64,000 bases of DNA from Periplaneta americana. Taxonomy: Eukaryota; Arthropoda; Insecta; Blattodea; Blattidae. A program made the translations under genes and the position numbers. This document shows, piece by piece, positions 32,401 to 46,000 of the stretch (its first letter is position 1; the number at the start of each line of letters is the position of its first letter). The stretch covers positions 104,684,830 to 104,748,829 of the forward strand of contig NC_091131.1 in NCBI RefSeq assembly GCF_040183065.1, in the 5' to 3' direction. The notes under the pieces are model-generated. The model was not told the DNA's origin. It made no database searches and saw nothing but the letters and a program-made list of their open reading frames with translations.

Positions 32401-33470
32401 CATTGTTAAAAATAACCTGGTACAATCAAGTTAAATTTACATTTTTTCACAAATATGTTAAACAACGAACAGTTAAATTGCTGTACCAAATCATAGCATG
32501 AAATACATTTCATTTCACCTCATCTTTTTCTTAGCACATATTTTTTTCTATGCTGTTACTTCAGAAAAAAAAGAGTGAAAATATAAATGAATACAACAAA
32601 AACTAGAATCATATCATACCATATTCTTCAGAAGCATTCTTAGCAAATAGCCAGCAATTCGAGTTTAAATCTTGGCTGAATCATGTTTGTTTTCTCTGCT
32701 ATCATTCCACGATCTTGCTTTCTCATTGTACGAAGTATATACAAATATTCCTTTGCAGAACGAAGAGTTACATCTCGGATCAAATTTCTGCACATTTAAA
32801 GGACAAAGCTGAAATTCTATCAATCATTTTTTATCATAATACACTGCTCTCTTAAATTAACTGAACATATTGGGAATTAAATCAATAACTTTCCCAAACC
32901 ATGCTATGAAATGTTTCATATACATTTTTTATCTCGAAAAGGAAGCAAAATCGAGCAAAATTGTGTTAAACTCTTTTGTTTGAAATATCTCAAAGAATAA
33001 CCACATGAAATTAATGACATTACTTATGGTTCACTCTGTATATATTTCCCATGTGTGTTGATTTCGTTGCAGTATATCGGGAAAGAGGTAATCTGCACAG
33101 AAAGTTACTGTCAAAAATTAACAACATAGGTATCGAGGAAGTCTTTTGCCCCTCCCTGATGAAAACCTGCTGGCACTCCTGTTACTTCACCTTGAAACAT
33201 TAGACATGACCTCGGTATAAAAGCAGGCAAAATATTCACCCAATTCACAGTAGTTCCTAGAAATGTTCTCTGCGTGAATCTAGGCACAACTGGTATCTCC
33301 TTTAAAAGTTCGAATTTACACGAAAAAGATCTTGCAAGTTTATGGAGAAAATTTTCTCCTCGAGTTCTTCCAAATTGTGAGAATTGTACTTGCACACGAT
33401 GGTCTTTGATAACAGGCTGTCACATCCCGTGGTTTTAAAATGGGGGAAAGCTGTAAATGTGAGCACACAA
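32401..33470. other. Unassigned sequence
   Basis: No gene recognised. A 94-codon open frame on the - strand (33395-33111) has no motif I know. Confidence 0.5.
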
Positions 33471-33477
33471 TATCACT

Positions 33478-33995
33478 GTGTATTTATTTGTATTATATGT
33501 CTTTCTCGTGTTAAATTTTACCGTACCTGGTTACATGTTTCGGCCTGCTATTGGCCATCTTCAGAACTGGTTGTTGCTGGTCTTGGTGCCTTTTGTTTTG
33601 TTTCCTGTGGGGGTGTGTTTGTGTAGTATAATGTGGAGTCAAAGAGTGTGTGTGTTCTGAAATTGAGTTGTGTGCTGAGATTTCATTTGGATGTGTTTGT
33701 GTGTGTCTGTATATTTCGTATTGTTCTAATGTGTTTAGTTTCTGGCTTTTTGGTTGGATGTGTAGAATTTCCATGTCTATGTTTATGTCTTTGTAGGTGT
33801 GATTAGCATTTGTGATGTGTTCTGCATATGTGGAAGTGTTTTGTAATTTTGTCACTACACAAACACACTCCCACAGGAAACAAAACAAAAGGCGCCAAGA
33901 CCAGCAACAACCAGTTCTGAAGATGGCCAATAGCAGGCCGAAACATGTTAACCAGGTACGGTAAAATTTAACACGAAAAAGACATATAATACATA
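33478..33995 (-). mobile_element. Penelope-like element 3' fragment with inverted duplication of its end
   Basis: On the - strand 33850-33640 encodes the linker after the endonuclease of a Penelope-like element (YAEHITNANHTYKDINIDME, KLNTLEQYEIYRHTQTHP). It runs into a 3' end with CTGAAGATGGCCAATAGCAG and CCGAAACATGTAACCAGG. The same ~145-bp 3' end is present inverted at 33848-33995, directly upstream. Inverted or tandem partial copies at the ends are a known trait of Penelope-like elements. A 188-codon open frame crosses the inverted copy antisense and is not a real protein there. Confidence 0.78.
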
Positions 33996-34102
33996 TTCCG
34001 AAGTGATATAGTATTAAAAGTTGTGTAATCAAGATGTATATTTTCATTAGTGTTAAAGTGTAGGTTAAGAATGACACTGTACGGTATATTACTGTAAACT
34101 AC

Positions 34103-34170
34103 TGCTGCTGCCGCCACCACCACCACCACCACCACCACCATCAAAACAACAAGAACAACAACAACATCAC
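34103..34170. repeat. (CCA)n / CAA-rich microsatellite
   Basis: A perfect (CCA)n core at about 34114-34140 is followed by imperfect CAA and ACT triplets. ATC-rich sequence continues to about 34630. Confidence 0.9.
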
Positions 34171-34261
34171 TGTCACTACCAGTACTACTACTACCATAAT
34201 CATCATTTAGTAGCCACTTACAATCGTCATTAATTTAGGTAAAGATATTCTCTACACACAT

Positions 34262-34490
34262 TCTCTAAGGCATTTTGGGGAATATGGAGGTAGAGCTCCA
34301 TGATTTCTTGAACTCAGCACTAGAATGGTGTGTCGGCACCATGATCCGACTGTCATTTTACTCCCGGGAAAAATACGATACTCAATTTGATAGGAAGCTG
34401 CATGACTCTTCAGACTGTTCTGGAAGTTTTGGCAATAAGAAAATTCTGTCACCACTCGGGATCGAACCCCACACCTTCTAATCCATAGCC
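34262..34490 (-). mobile_element. tRNA-derived SINE 'A', old 5'-damaged copy
   Basis: It aligns along its length with the young copy at 24661: CACTCGGGATCGAACCCC is the box-B region in complement, and TTACTCCCGGGAAAAATACG and GGAGGTAGAGCTCCATG are body phrases. Many substitutions. The box-A half of the head is lost beyond 34490. Confidence 0.78.
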
Positions 34491-34499
34491 AGTCTTGTA

Positions 34500-35639
34500 C
34501 TACTATAATTTTATCAATATTATCATCACATCATTATCACAACTACCATTATCATCACATCACAGTCATCATCGCCAATATCATCACAATCATCAACGAT
34601 AACAATGACATCATCATAATCATCAGAGCCAGAGACATAATCCATTTCCAGTGTGTAGGAATAATAAATCATCCCCAATTTCTTCTACAGGGTTTTACAT
34701 ATGTGTCCAACATGTTGGATCTAATAAGAGAAAAAAAAATGACATGAGAAATGTATTAAAGAAACAATGAATGCAAAGAAAAGTAGACTGACCAGAAAAA
34801 CCAAACATTTTTATTTTGATACAAAATTTGAGTTTATGCTACTGATCACTAAACATACAAAAAAATCTACTGGTCTCACAATAATATAACATTATAGTTA
34901 AGTAACACATATGAAGAATTTTCGGCCAATTCTTTTTGCTGTTTTCTGATCAGGAACATCCTTTACAAGTTTTGCTGTTTTTAGACCATTTTGTAACAGT
35001 GAATACGAAGAGTTCTTTGAAGATTTATTGTTGGGAACTTTTATAATGCATATATTTTAGGACTTTCACACATCTTATTCTTCACATTCTGCCATATTGA
35101 TGAAGGATGTTCACTCCGTTCATTGCTGCATAGGCACGATTTCTGGTCTGTGCAGCTGCTGAATGTCATTCGCGTAGAATCTGCAACACAAGAAAACGAT
35201 CACTGTGCTCAGAAATCTTTGCATGGCCTTGTGTTGTAACACTGAACAATCCTGCTCATGTTAGAGCAAAACGTATCTACAACTTCTGCCACATTCTCTA
35301 CCACTGAATGCTATAACAATTTTGACTCAATTTATAATTTCTCTTGGATTCAGATTTTAGATTTAAATTCCCAGCTTGTGAATACCAAATTCTGTAAAAT
35401 TAATGAGTTATAAGAGAGGGAAAAAAAAACACACACACACACACACAAGCACACGTACATTTGATCAAACTAATGCTCAACAATGCAGCACATTCACGTG
35501 TACGTGTGCGTGCATACTTATTTTGTGTAAAAATTGCTCATGTTGAGAGAACACTGAGGTCATTATTTTTTTAATTAAAAGAGAAACCGTTTTCAAGTTG
35601 GATGTATGAAACAAAATGTGCTTACAAAGATAGGAGATC
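34500..35639. other. Unassigned sequence
   Basis: ATC/ATA-rich simple sequence to about 34650, then A+T-rich DNA with a (CA)n run at 35430-35450. No gene seen. Confidence 0.5.
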
Positions 35640-36681
35640 GACAACACATTTGCATATTAAAATAGTGGATGGAGAAAAACAAAATAGAAAATTTCAATTC
35701 TCACGGTATGAGAAATATCCTGAGATATCAGTGTGCTCTGTGAGACAAATAAGTTACATTATTATACATATCTGTATTCTGATTGGGAGTGAAAATGAGT
35801 GGTCATCATCTTCTTATGGGGTCTGTGTCATAAAAAAAATTCTTGTAGAAAAGCCCAGAAACATCAGAGTTAAAGAAAACATCTTCAGAATGAATAGAGT
35901 TTTCTCTTGTTAGGTCGTGGAAGAACTGAACATGCAATTTCTGAAGAAACTAAGCTTCAAGCCAATAAACATAATGAAATTGTGAAACAAAATAAATTTG
36001 TAACTGAAAGACTTATCGAAGTTGTTTGCTTCTTAGGTAAGCAAGGGCTTGAAGATGAAAGTTCTGACAACAAAGGGAATTATCTTGAATTATTACTGGA
36101 ACTTCTCTCCAGACAAGAACAGTTTATACGTGATAATTTTCAGTGCTCTTCTGGCTTTAGAGTTACGTCAAGTGCAAATGACTGTACAAATGGAAACGCG
36201 TTTCGGAGATGTTGTAAAGATAAAATGTGTTGAATTCCTAGATCAAAATAACTTTGTGGGATGTAAGCTAAATTTTCCTGCTATGAAATTAAATAACCTT
36301 CTGTCCACATACCCATTTTTCAACAAATAAAGATTAGAACGTTAATTAAATAATATTTATGTAGATGAAGAAAAGCATTTACTCCCTGCAGACCTTCTGA
36401 AATTCATAATTAGCAAGGGTCTTCACGCCATCTATAAAGAGATAACACGACTTATCTAGTTGGTCTTGGCATTCGCAGTTACTACAGCTTCCTCCGAAAG
36501 GAGTATGAGTACACTGAAAAGGGTAAAAAATTATCTTCATAATTCAAGGAAGAATGAAAGATTAAGTTCTCTCAGTACAATTGCCATTGAAAAGAAACTG
36601 GTTAAACAACTTGCAATTAATCAGAGTTTCAAGGAATTGATACTTTTGCAACTAAGAAGAATCGATGCCTGGACCAGTTAA
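35640..36681 (+). pseudogene. hAT transposase (TTF/DUF4371), internally deleted
   Basis: On the + strand, 35690-35900 is a worn TTF zinc-finger region (EKYPEISVCSVRQ, IGSENEWSSSSYG). 35910-36160 is the start of DUF4371 (HNEIVKQNKFVTERLIEVVC, GNYLELLLELLSRQEQFIRD). Around 36165 the reading jumps to the C-terminal region (MKLNNLLSTYPFFNK), then HLLPADLLKFI, a stop, and the dimerisation domain (VTTASSERSMSTLKRVKNYL, RLSSLSTIAIEKKLVKQLAI) to 36681. The catalytic middle, about 1.2 kb in relatives, is gone. It resembles ZMYM1-like hAT proteins and is distinct in sequence from 26990-29326. Confidence 0.82.
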
Positions 36682-36719
36682 TTAAGTCACAGTACTAAAA
36701 TCAATAAGGAATAAAGGAT

Positions 36720-36950
36720 TAGACAGTACTGCAAGCAACAATTAAGACACAACCTTCGTGGCATTTAGAGACGAATGTTGTGGGTTTGAGTCCTGCCTAG
36801 AATAAGTCGACAGTTAGTGTGATGTCCTGTGTTGGCATTCTGGAGAATAAAATGGCGAAACCATGACAGAATAAGAAACTAGCCTACAAGAGAAAAAAGA
36901 AGTTATGTATTACTCGTATTTATTGTTACCGGTATACTGTTAATGATGGA
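36720..36950. other. Possible degraded SINE
   Basis: GTTGTGGGTTTGAGTCCTGC near 36777 resembles a pol III box B, and CATTCTGGAGAATAAAATGG follows, but no box A is clear. Confidence 0.3.
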
Positions 36951-36957
36951 TACTTAC

Positions 36958-37071
36958 TATTTCTTCCTTTTTCAGAGAACACATTAATTTCTTATTTTGG
37001 CAACAATGTGTTTCCTTAATAAGGGCATTATTCAACATCGTTGAAAGTCCATACATCTTCTTGAGTTTGTT
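36958..37071 (-). CDS. Coiled-coil gene, exon k (114 nt, tentative)
   Basis: The acceptor is ATCTGTCAACAG and the donor is ATA|GTAAGT. It encodes 38 residues, starting NKLKKMYGLSTMLNNALIKE and ending SLKKEEI. Leu 3, Leu 9 and Leu 13 fit the module pattern loosely. It is the most downstream exon found. No stop codon lies before the donor. Confidence 0.5.
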
Positions 37072-40000
37072 CTGTTGACAGATACATTAAAATACAGTTT
37101 ATTGAAAAAAGTTAGCCACAGCACATAAATAAAGATGTAACAATATAACTACATTTTGAATATTAACGAAAGTTTTCACATAAAAACAATATTGTACAAC
37201 TGTAATTAACATTCATACTTCTTCTAACTTTTAAAATATACAACATTCCTACATTATGTTCTTATATTATTTTATTGAATTACACACAAAAATCTTTCAC
37301 AAAACATAAATGTTACGGGGCACAGGGTCTACAGGAAGACAATTATATATAAAAAAAAAACCTTACATATAAAGAACAAAAGTAGTAGTAATATTCTGAT
37401 TACAAAACAGGACACGACTATCTTATCGAACATTTGTATAAAATAGAATTTTTGGATTCAACTACACACACTATAAGGAAGCTAACTACAATGAGAGCTC
37501 TGAACTTCAGACATGATCCACAGGACTGAAGACTTTTACAAATGCCTCCAAAATTAGTTTGAAGGGAGTTCTACTTCACAATGGGAATATAATGCCTTCC
37601 GTCCCAGTTGCCTTTGCTACTATTGTTAGAGAGTCATACGACATTTTGAAAAATATGCTTATATTAATTAAATACAATGAGCATAAATGGAAGATAAATG
37701 GCGATCTGAAAATAGTCGTCATCATATTAGCTATGCAACAAAGCTTCACCAAACATTTCTTATGTGCGTGGAATGTGACAGAAATTACCGTTACATAAGA
37801 ACCTAGATCATATATACTCAGATTGCTCGGCCTTATAGGCTTTGACGCTAACAACTTTTGTCTGGTTTACTATGCTGCCATCTAGTAGTTACATAAGGAG
37901 TCACGTCATAACTCCCATTTGAATTGCATTAGCGTCTGTACTGCCATCTCGTGTTCGTTTACGGCAGACGAGTGGCGATCCTGCAGGTTGTTCTCTTCAA
38001 AGTAATACCGATTTTAACATAGGGATGAGCAATCTGTTATATATGTGATCTAGGATAAGAAAGAATACCAGTACTTGGCCTCAACGAATTTGGAAAGTGG
38101 GAGAAAAAATATACAGCTTGAGAAACTGATAGCTAGTGAAGATGTGCTTCTTCCCCCTATTCACATCAAGTTAAGCCTTATTAAACAATTTGTAAAGGCA
38201 GCTGGAAGAAGGTCATATATGTTTCAAAAAAATGTTTATGTCTTTCAGCAGTAAACATAAAGGAGGAAGTATTTGTAGGCCCCCAAATTAGAGAACTTCA
38301 GCAGGATTCAAATTTCGAAGTATGCCTAGCACCGAAAGAAAAACGAGCATGGACATGTTTTAAGAATCTAACTGAAAACCTTGTGGGAAGAAGAAGAGCT
38401 CGTAAATATAAGGAATTGAAGGGTTTGCTGCAAAAAGGAGGTAGCCCCACTTTTCACTATGTAGAGTTACTTCTTTTTTGCAGCAAACCCTTCAATTGGG
38501 GAATCAGATGATTAATGCATATAAGGATTTACGATGCTTCACGCTCCTGAAAGTGCGCTTCTTGGACTCGCAACTAGATATTACCATGAAAAAGCAGCAC
38601 GAAAGAAAGTGGATGCCTACAAGCTTGCTGATTACTGCTGGAATATTCTGTCGAATAATGAATTTGATGTTATTTTACATACTTTTAAGTATGTCTAGAA
38701 CAGAATAGTTACAATTTTTGTCATTATCAATGTACAATGTGAAAAATATTAGAACAAAAAATTAAAACCCAATAACTAGAAAACTATGCCTGGCAGAGAA
38801 AATCTAAACACAGATTCAAATTCAGTATACAACTTTCTATAAGAATCACAACTGTTAACTCCAGAAAAAAAGAATTTCATTTTTTTGTAGAATAGTGTTA
38901 TTAGAGAGTCTATATTTTTGTTGTGTTTAATGCCGCAGGAATATCATTATAAGCAAAGGAATTGTGTCACCTACTGTATAAACAAATTACAGACTAATTA
39001 ACTTAGTAAAAGGCTTTTAACCCAATGGGAGTGTAAATGTAATAAGCATTACTTTGCTTGATAATAATTAGAGCCCAGATGTTTAGGCATTTATAACAGT
39101 TAAAATAGGCAGGCAAAAAAAGATAACAAAAAACGTAAAAAAAAAGGCACAATAAATTTTGAAAAAGGGCATAATATATTTTAGCAATAAATGAATTATA
39201 TCAATATAACTCACATTTTTACATCGTACTTGACACATGCTGACTTATAAAATGCTCCCCCCCCCCCCCCGTGATTAACTGTTTTTTCACAAACCTTACA
39301 TAACAAAATTATTCTACCAGTTGAAAACACATGGACACCAAATTCACTAAGCATAGTTTAATTTTCAATGGTTTCCCAAATTTAGGCATTCTATCTAACC
39401 AATCTTATATCTTCTGTCACTTGACAATAACTGTTCCACACTCAAATTTCTTTCTCCTACAACAATAAACACGTGTAGCACAAAACTGTAACAGTAAGAT
39501 TTGAAAATATGAAAGCAAACAATTGAAAATGCTACTTGACAACTTCTATGAGAACGGGCTTAATATTAAAAATTATAAAGCTGATTGTTCGTATCGTAGA
39601 GACATGGCATTATATTTGTAACTGTGGAATGTCAATCATTATTCATATTACACCAATAGTATTAAAGCACGATTATTAGCAGATTAAGCACCGAAATAAA
39701 TTACTTTTATTTACTATTGTTAGTAAAGTGAGTCATTATTTCATACACGTTACATAACAATGAATTAGAAAAATGCAAATAAACAAAAAATAATGCTTTA
39801 AAATGACAAAAAAGGCATTTATTATTGAATTAGTAAGAAACTCCTTAAAAAGGCAAAATAGGCAAAATAAAAATCGGCCCTATCACTTTGATTTACCCCA
39901 AAGAGCAAGCGAGAGCGTGCACGCACACACACATTTTTAATGAGTTTATTATCCATGTCTGTGCTTTTCAAATTTGAAATATTGTATCCAAAAAATTAGA

Positions 40001-43000
40001 TTATGAACGGGATTATTTTTATCTTCTTTCATTATTTTATATCTTGCAGAATATGAACTAGTAAGGCCATCTTCTTAACAGACATGTAAATTTAAATCCT
40101 TGCTTATTTAAAACTATTACACGCAGACATATTTTATAGTTAACTTTTTTATTGAAGAAAAGCAGTAAAAATAGCGGGATAAATATGTTTATTGTATTAT
40201 GGAAGATTCATGCCACATATTAAATGAATACGAAGAAAAGAAATGTGCAGGCCTACATCATTTTTAATATTACGATCATCAAAACGACATCGTATCATAA
40301 AGAAAAATAGATAAATTTATATTCACGGCACTTTTCACATGCAAAAATCAAGGATTATGTTATAACACATTTGAAAAACTACAAACTACAAATAAATATA
40401 TCTACAACTCTCATAATAGAATTATTTAAGTACTGTATAGTTCTTACCTGTAAGTGGTAAAATCTCGTTTCACATCTCCTTTTGCCAACTACACTTTCTT
40501 CCAAAACAGTAGTCATTATTTCCAAAGTACGACTTTTTTCATAATTAAGCTCCAACTGGAAAAAATATAATCGCATATTAAAATCATACCATAAAATATA
40601 GGTTATACAGAAATAAAATTAGTACTGGTACTCATACTAGCCATGACACAGACTACATTTCTCATTGAGGGATCACAACCTGAAAAGGAAGGTCATACTC
40701 AGATTTAACATTTATTATAGAACAAATAATACAAGCGAGATGAGAATTTAAGTTACCAATATGCATATTATTTATAGATTACGAGAAGGCCTTTGATAGA
40801 GTATCTCGTGAAAATATGTCGAAAAGAAGTTTTCCATGATATATAATAAAAACCATATAGAGCCTGTATTATAGAATAACCGCAATGCATCAACAAGGGA
40901 GCAGGAATAAACTGTAGAATACTGAGAATAAATTAAGTTATTAAACAATCTTGTCCAATGTCATTGGCTATTTTTAATACATATAGTGACAACATCATAT
41001 GACAATGGCAAGAAATTTAAAAAAAATTATAATAGGAAACTTTGTTTTAAATACTCTACCATTTTATTTGCAGATGATTACTCTATCTTGAGTGAAAAAA
41101 AAAATAAATCTACAAATTGCAGCCAATAAGCTGAATGAAATTGTAAAACAGCATAATATGAAAATATCTGAGACAAAACTAGTAAGAAGACAATAACATT
41201 TTTAGGAGAAAAAAACACATGAGGCACAAAGTAATGACAATCGCCTGGATAATAGTACAAGTACTAGAAACAATTTCGACTATTTGGGAGCAAACATATT
41301 GTACTGCCAAAAGGAAGATATAAACATTAAACTGAGCAAGTTTTATAGAATGTGCAGAACAATAAGATGTGCACTAAGGAAAAGAGATGGAAAGAGACTG
41401 AGATGAATTTTATAAATTTATGGCAGTATCAGGACTAACATATGGGTCTGAAAATTGGGCAATTAATATGGCGAACAGATAAAAAAAAATAGAGACAACA
41501 GAGATGAAACTCTTACATGTGGCAACAGTTGTAACCCCTCTAGATAAACAAAGTAGTGAAAATATCAGGGCACAATAGAATATCTTTTAATCTCACAGAT
41601 AGGATAACAAAAATGAAACACCTGAAGGATGCACAAGGAAAGAATCCAGAAGATGACACTTCGGCACCACCCACAGAAACGAAAAAAAATATTGGCCACT
41701 CATTGAAAAGATGGCAAGACTCATTCTCTTGATATGGAAACAGGCAAAACAGAGAATCAGGCCTAAATCCATGAAAGACGACGACGACGACGACGACGAC
41801 GATGATGATGATGATGATTATAAACATAAACACTCACCATTGTTGTTGTTTTCTAATGCCAGGCGTTTGACAATAAAGTCATTTGACCTCTTGCACTCCA
41901 ATATTTTTCAAAGATATTGTCATAGTCAGCCAATGAAGCACAGATTCTGAGGTGTTCCGAATCCATTTCTTGGTTTGATTTGCACAGCGGGCAGTTGACT
42001 GATATATTCCAATTCTATGCAGGTGCTTGGCTAAACCGTCATGGCCTGTTGCCAATCTAAATTTAGCTACAGACGATTTTCGTCGTAATTCGGGAATTAA
42101 CTGTGGATTATGATGCAGAGAGTTCCATTTTTTTCCTTGAGATTGTGTTATCAAATTTTATTTGTTGTAGTCTAAGTATGTAGATTTAATAAATCTTTTC
42201 ACAGAGTAACACGTAGATTTAGTAACAGGTCTGTAAGTAGCAGTGCTGCCCTTCTTTGCTAAAGCATCTGCATTCTCGTTACCCAGGATTCCACAATGGG
42301 ATGGTATCCATTGGAATATAATTCTTTTATTGAGTGTTATTAATTGTGAGAGCATTTTAGTTATTCTGCTGTTTGAGATTAAGATGTTTGTGTAGAGACT
42401 ATCGATAGAATAGCTGCTTTGGAATCTGACACTCACTCACTTATTGTACAGTAAACGAAGAAACATCCATTTCAATCACATGATCACCACAAAAGAAATT
42501 CTTAGTCGTAATGACTGCCATACCCAGCAGAAAATTTAACTCTGTTCCATAGAGGCTTAGTGAGTCCAATATTGTCTTGAGTTCATTCTGTGTTATCTTA
42601 AGAGGGGTTATCGTAAGACTCAGGTCTTAATCTTAGAATCTTAGCTGACTTAAAAGATTAATAAGCATAAATCTCTTGTCACCTTGATTCGTGGACCTAA
42701 TCCCTAATGTATTTTAACTTTAGTGAAGTATTACAGATTAAAATGTACTGGATAAATCTCCTGTCTCTGAAACAGCCGCAGGAAGGCATGTGCCGAGAAA
42801 TTCACTCTGCAACAAGAGAGTTTGCATTAGATACTAAGGGAATTTCCTTTTCAGAAATAAAAAATGTGTGGATGTCGGGACTCAACACTTTCAACATCAT
42901 CTTCTAGCTTGGTAAGTGTTCTTAAATAAAGTTATGTATTTCATTTTTATTTTTAATGTAACAACAATTAGTTGTAATGATGAGTAAGTGACTATGAGAG

Positions 43001-46000
43001 TCTCTTGCGAGCCACATGACAGAAGCTGATGACCCAACTGCAGGCAGTTAAAAGTGCTGCTGCTTAATGGTAGGCACACTGTAATAATGATTCAAAGGCG
43101 CACCATGAGCTGAATGACTAGAATGTCTGCTTTTCAAGCTGCAAACACAACCTTATATACCACCCAGAGCAGTAGCGGCTCGTAGTTAAAGGCTCTTAGG
43201 CGGAGACGCCCCTATAAAAATCTGCAACAATCTTGACATTTGTTTGTGTTTAATAGTAGAATAACAATTTTCAATAGAGGAGAAACATCGAAATTTTACT
43301 CAGCTCGTTCGTTAATAATGGTCAATATATTTGGAATTGTTGTTTTTTTTTTTAATTTTATTGGGTTATTTTACGACACTGTATCAACATCTCAGGTTAT
43401 TTAGCATCTGAATGAAATGATGATAATGCTGGTGAAATGAGTCCAGGGTTTAGCACTGAAAGTTACGCAGCATTTGCTCGTATTGGGTTAAGGGAAAACC
43501 CCGGAAAAAACCTCAACCAGGTAACTTGCCCCGACCGGGATTCGAACCAGGGCCACCTGGTTTCGCGGCCAGATGCGCTGACCGTTACTCCACAGTGTGA
43601 ACGGAACTGTTGGTATCGATAGATGTTTTTGGAATAGGTTATAGCCTATAGCCTAGTAATAACAGAGGCTCAGCCTTTTACTGTATCTTCCGCACAATAG
43701 AAACAGGATGGGGTGGCTTCCTAGTGGAGTCTGGCTAATAAGGGTACAGCTAAGGCGTAGAGATCTACGCTTTGAGTTGTTGCCAACATTTCCTAGCTCT
43801 GATTTTTAAAAAACTCTCTTGGAGAAGAGAAAAGAAACAACGTCTGACCCTCCATTCTTGAGGTTACATATCTGCTCTCTCATTCATCTTACGGTAGGTC
43901 ATAGGCCTAATTGGCATTTTAGGACAATATTGCGATGATACGATGAAGGAGTCATTTAGTTATTCGTTGACACAATTGGTATTCCTAGTATCCCATAAAG
44001 TGAAATTTTTTCAAACTCCCGTCAGGAACGGGAAAACAACACAACGGAAATTCTAACGCACGAATTAGTTTTGGCTTGTCCTTCGTAATACGAGTATTGG
44101 TATTGTATGCAGTTGTGAACCTGTGATTGTGAGAACCGTTTGAGAGTGTTTATTTGAGAACAATGAATTGTGTGTGTAACATATCGAAAGAGAGAAGGGC
44201 CGATTCTGTCTACAAGCAAATGAATTAAGGTAAGTCAAGTGCCCATTATATATATTATAATAACTTATTGTTAAAAATTCCCAGTTACGGAAATACACGA
44301 ATAAACAAATAAAAAATAAATAAACAAATACTAATGCTCGAGGCTCGACTGACCCATAGATTACAAGTGTAATCTGCAGTAGACTAAGATAGTGTTGGGA
44401 AATATCTTCTCGGGAGTACTTTCATTTCCTTTACAGTCAACATTACCAATTTCACTCGACAAACACTCTCCACTTAACTCCACTCTAAACCTCATCTAAA
44501 AGTATGATTTCACAGTGAAGTGTACGAGCTTCGGTGATTTTCAGAGGAGACAGCTAGTAGCAAAGAGGGACCACTAGTGTTGACACTCACTAGTTATCAT
44601 AGAATTATTATGTCAGTCCGAGGCTCACTAGTTGGCCAGCTGTTGCATGGGCAGTGATCTGTGTTATCTGGTGACCGTTATCGAACCATCTGTGTCATTT
44701 CCATGATATCTCTGGGATCGCAAAATCGTTCGTAGATTCACTTGGTCGTCTCATCTCTCCCTCCTGAATGTTGTACGACATCACAGACATACTTCTACAT
44801 ACAGTCTACATGTGGATAAGACATTCATCTGCCCTCTCTACATTTATACACACAGACAGTATTCGTTTCTGTCACGTATGTACATCGAAACTTACACTGA
44901 ATGGTCAAAATTGCCCTAAACTTATGTCATAAGATAAAATGTGCCTTCTGCTGAATAGTCGCCATTTTCTGATTAGTTATGGATATAACAAAAACACCAT
45001 AGTAGCGGTAGGTAAGTACTCCTAATAATGTGCATTAACAATTACTTTAACTTAACACTAGTCCTGTAAGTGTTTAATACAGTATATCTAACACATAATA
45101 ATTATGTACTATAAATTATATATATAAAGTTATATTTTAAATATCAATTAAGTTGATTATTACGAACACTTCATGCAAACAGTGCACCAATATTTTTAAT
45201 TTATATTTATCTACATATTAGTCGAGGGAAATGCTACGGTTTGAATAAATTTGATAAATTGAAGGCCTGGTGGAATAAGAATCTATCCCAACCTTCCATC
45301 AAATTAAATTTTTTTGCAAAACACACTGCTTCCCTTCTTGGTGAAAGAGGAATCGTTTTTCTCAGAAGTTTAAAAAGGTAGGATAGGCCCTTCTGCCAAC
45401 AAGCCCTTCAATTAGATGAATGTTTACATATCTTCGTCATTCCTGCAATAACCTCTTACGTGACATATTTATCGATTTTCAGTTTTTTGCTCTATTAAAT
45501 AACTTAAATAGTAATCCGGTACAGCAAATAATAAAATCTCCTGTATGTAATTATATTTCTTTGTTTCGAAAGTGTAAGAATTCACAGTCTCCTATGTACG
45601 GCTGTCATAGGATGAATAAATGTATTTTTTTTTTCTACTGAAAATTTTTACATTTTGCACATAGGAGTTCTTGCAGGAACAACGAGAATATAATTGTTAG
45701 ATTATCGAATTTCCCAATATATTAGCCATTAAAATCTCGAATTATTTTACGAAGATGTTGTACTACAGGTATATAAAATGTAAATAAATTTTATAGTAAA
45801 AAATTGTACTGTAGTACAGATCCAGAAACAAAATTTGGGTGGTGCAAATATATATTTTCTACATATACCTGCAGTTGTGCGTTCTCTTTCTGGTATCTTT
45901 CCTCTATGAGTGAAATGTCTTTCTTATATTCTTCAACTAAACCAATCATAATACGTTCCTTTTCTAATGTCTTTAAATAGTTTACTGTATCTTGATATTT

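Noticed and set aside
33511..34077. 188-codon protein
   Set aside because: The first part reads antisense through an inverted copy of the Penelope-like 3' end; only 33850-33640 is genuine retroelement coding.
43173..43220. Second hAT element starting CAGTAGCGGCTCG
   Set aside because: Only one terminus is visible. No matching inverted end or 8-bp duplication was found nearby, so I did not call an element.
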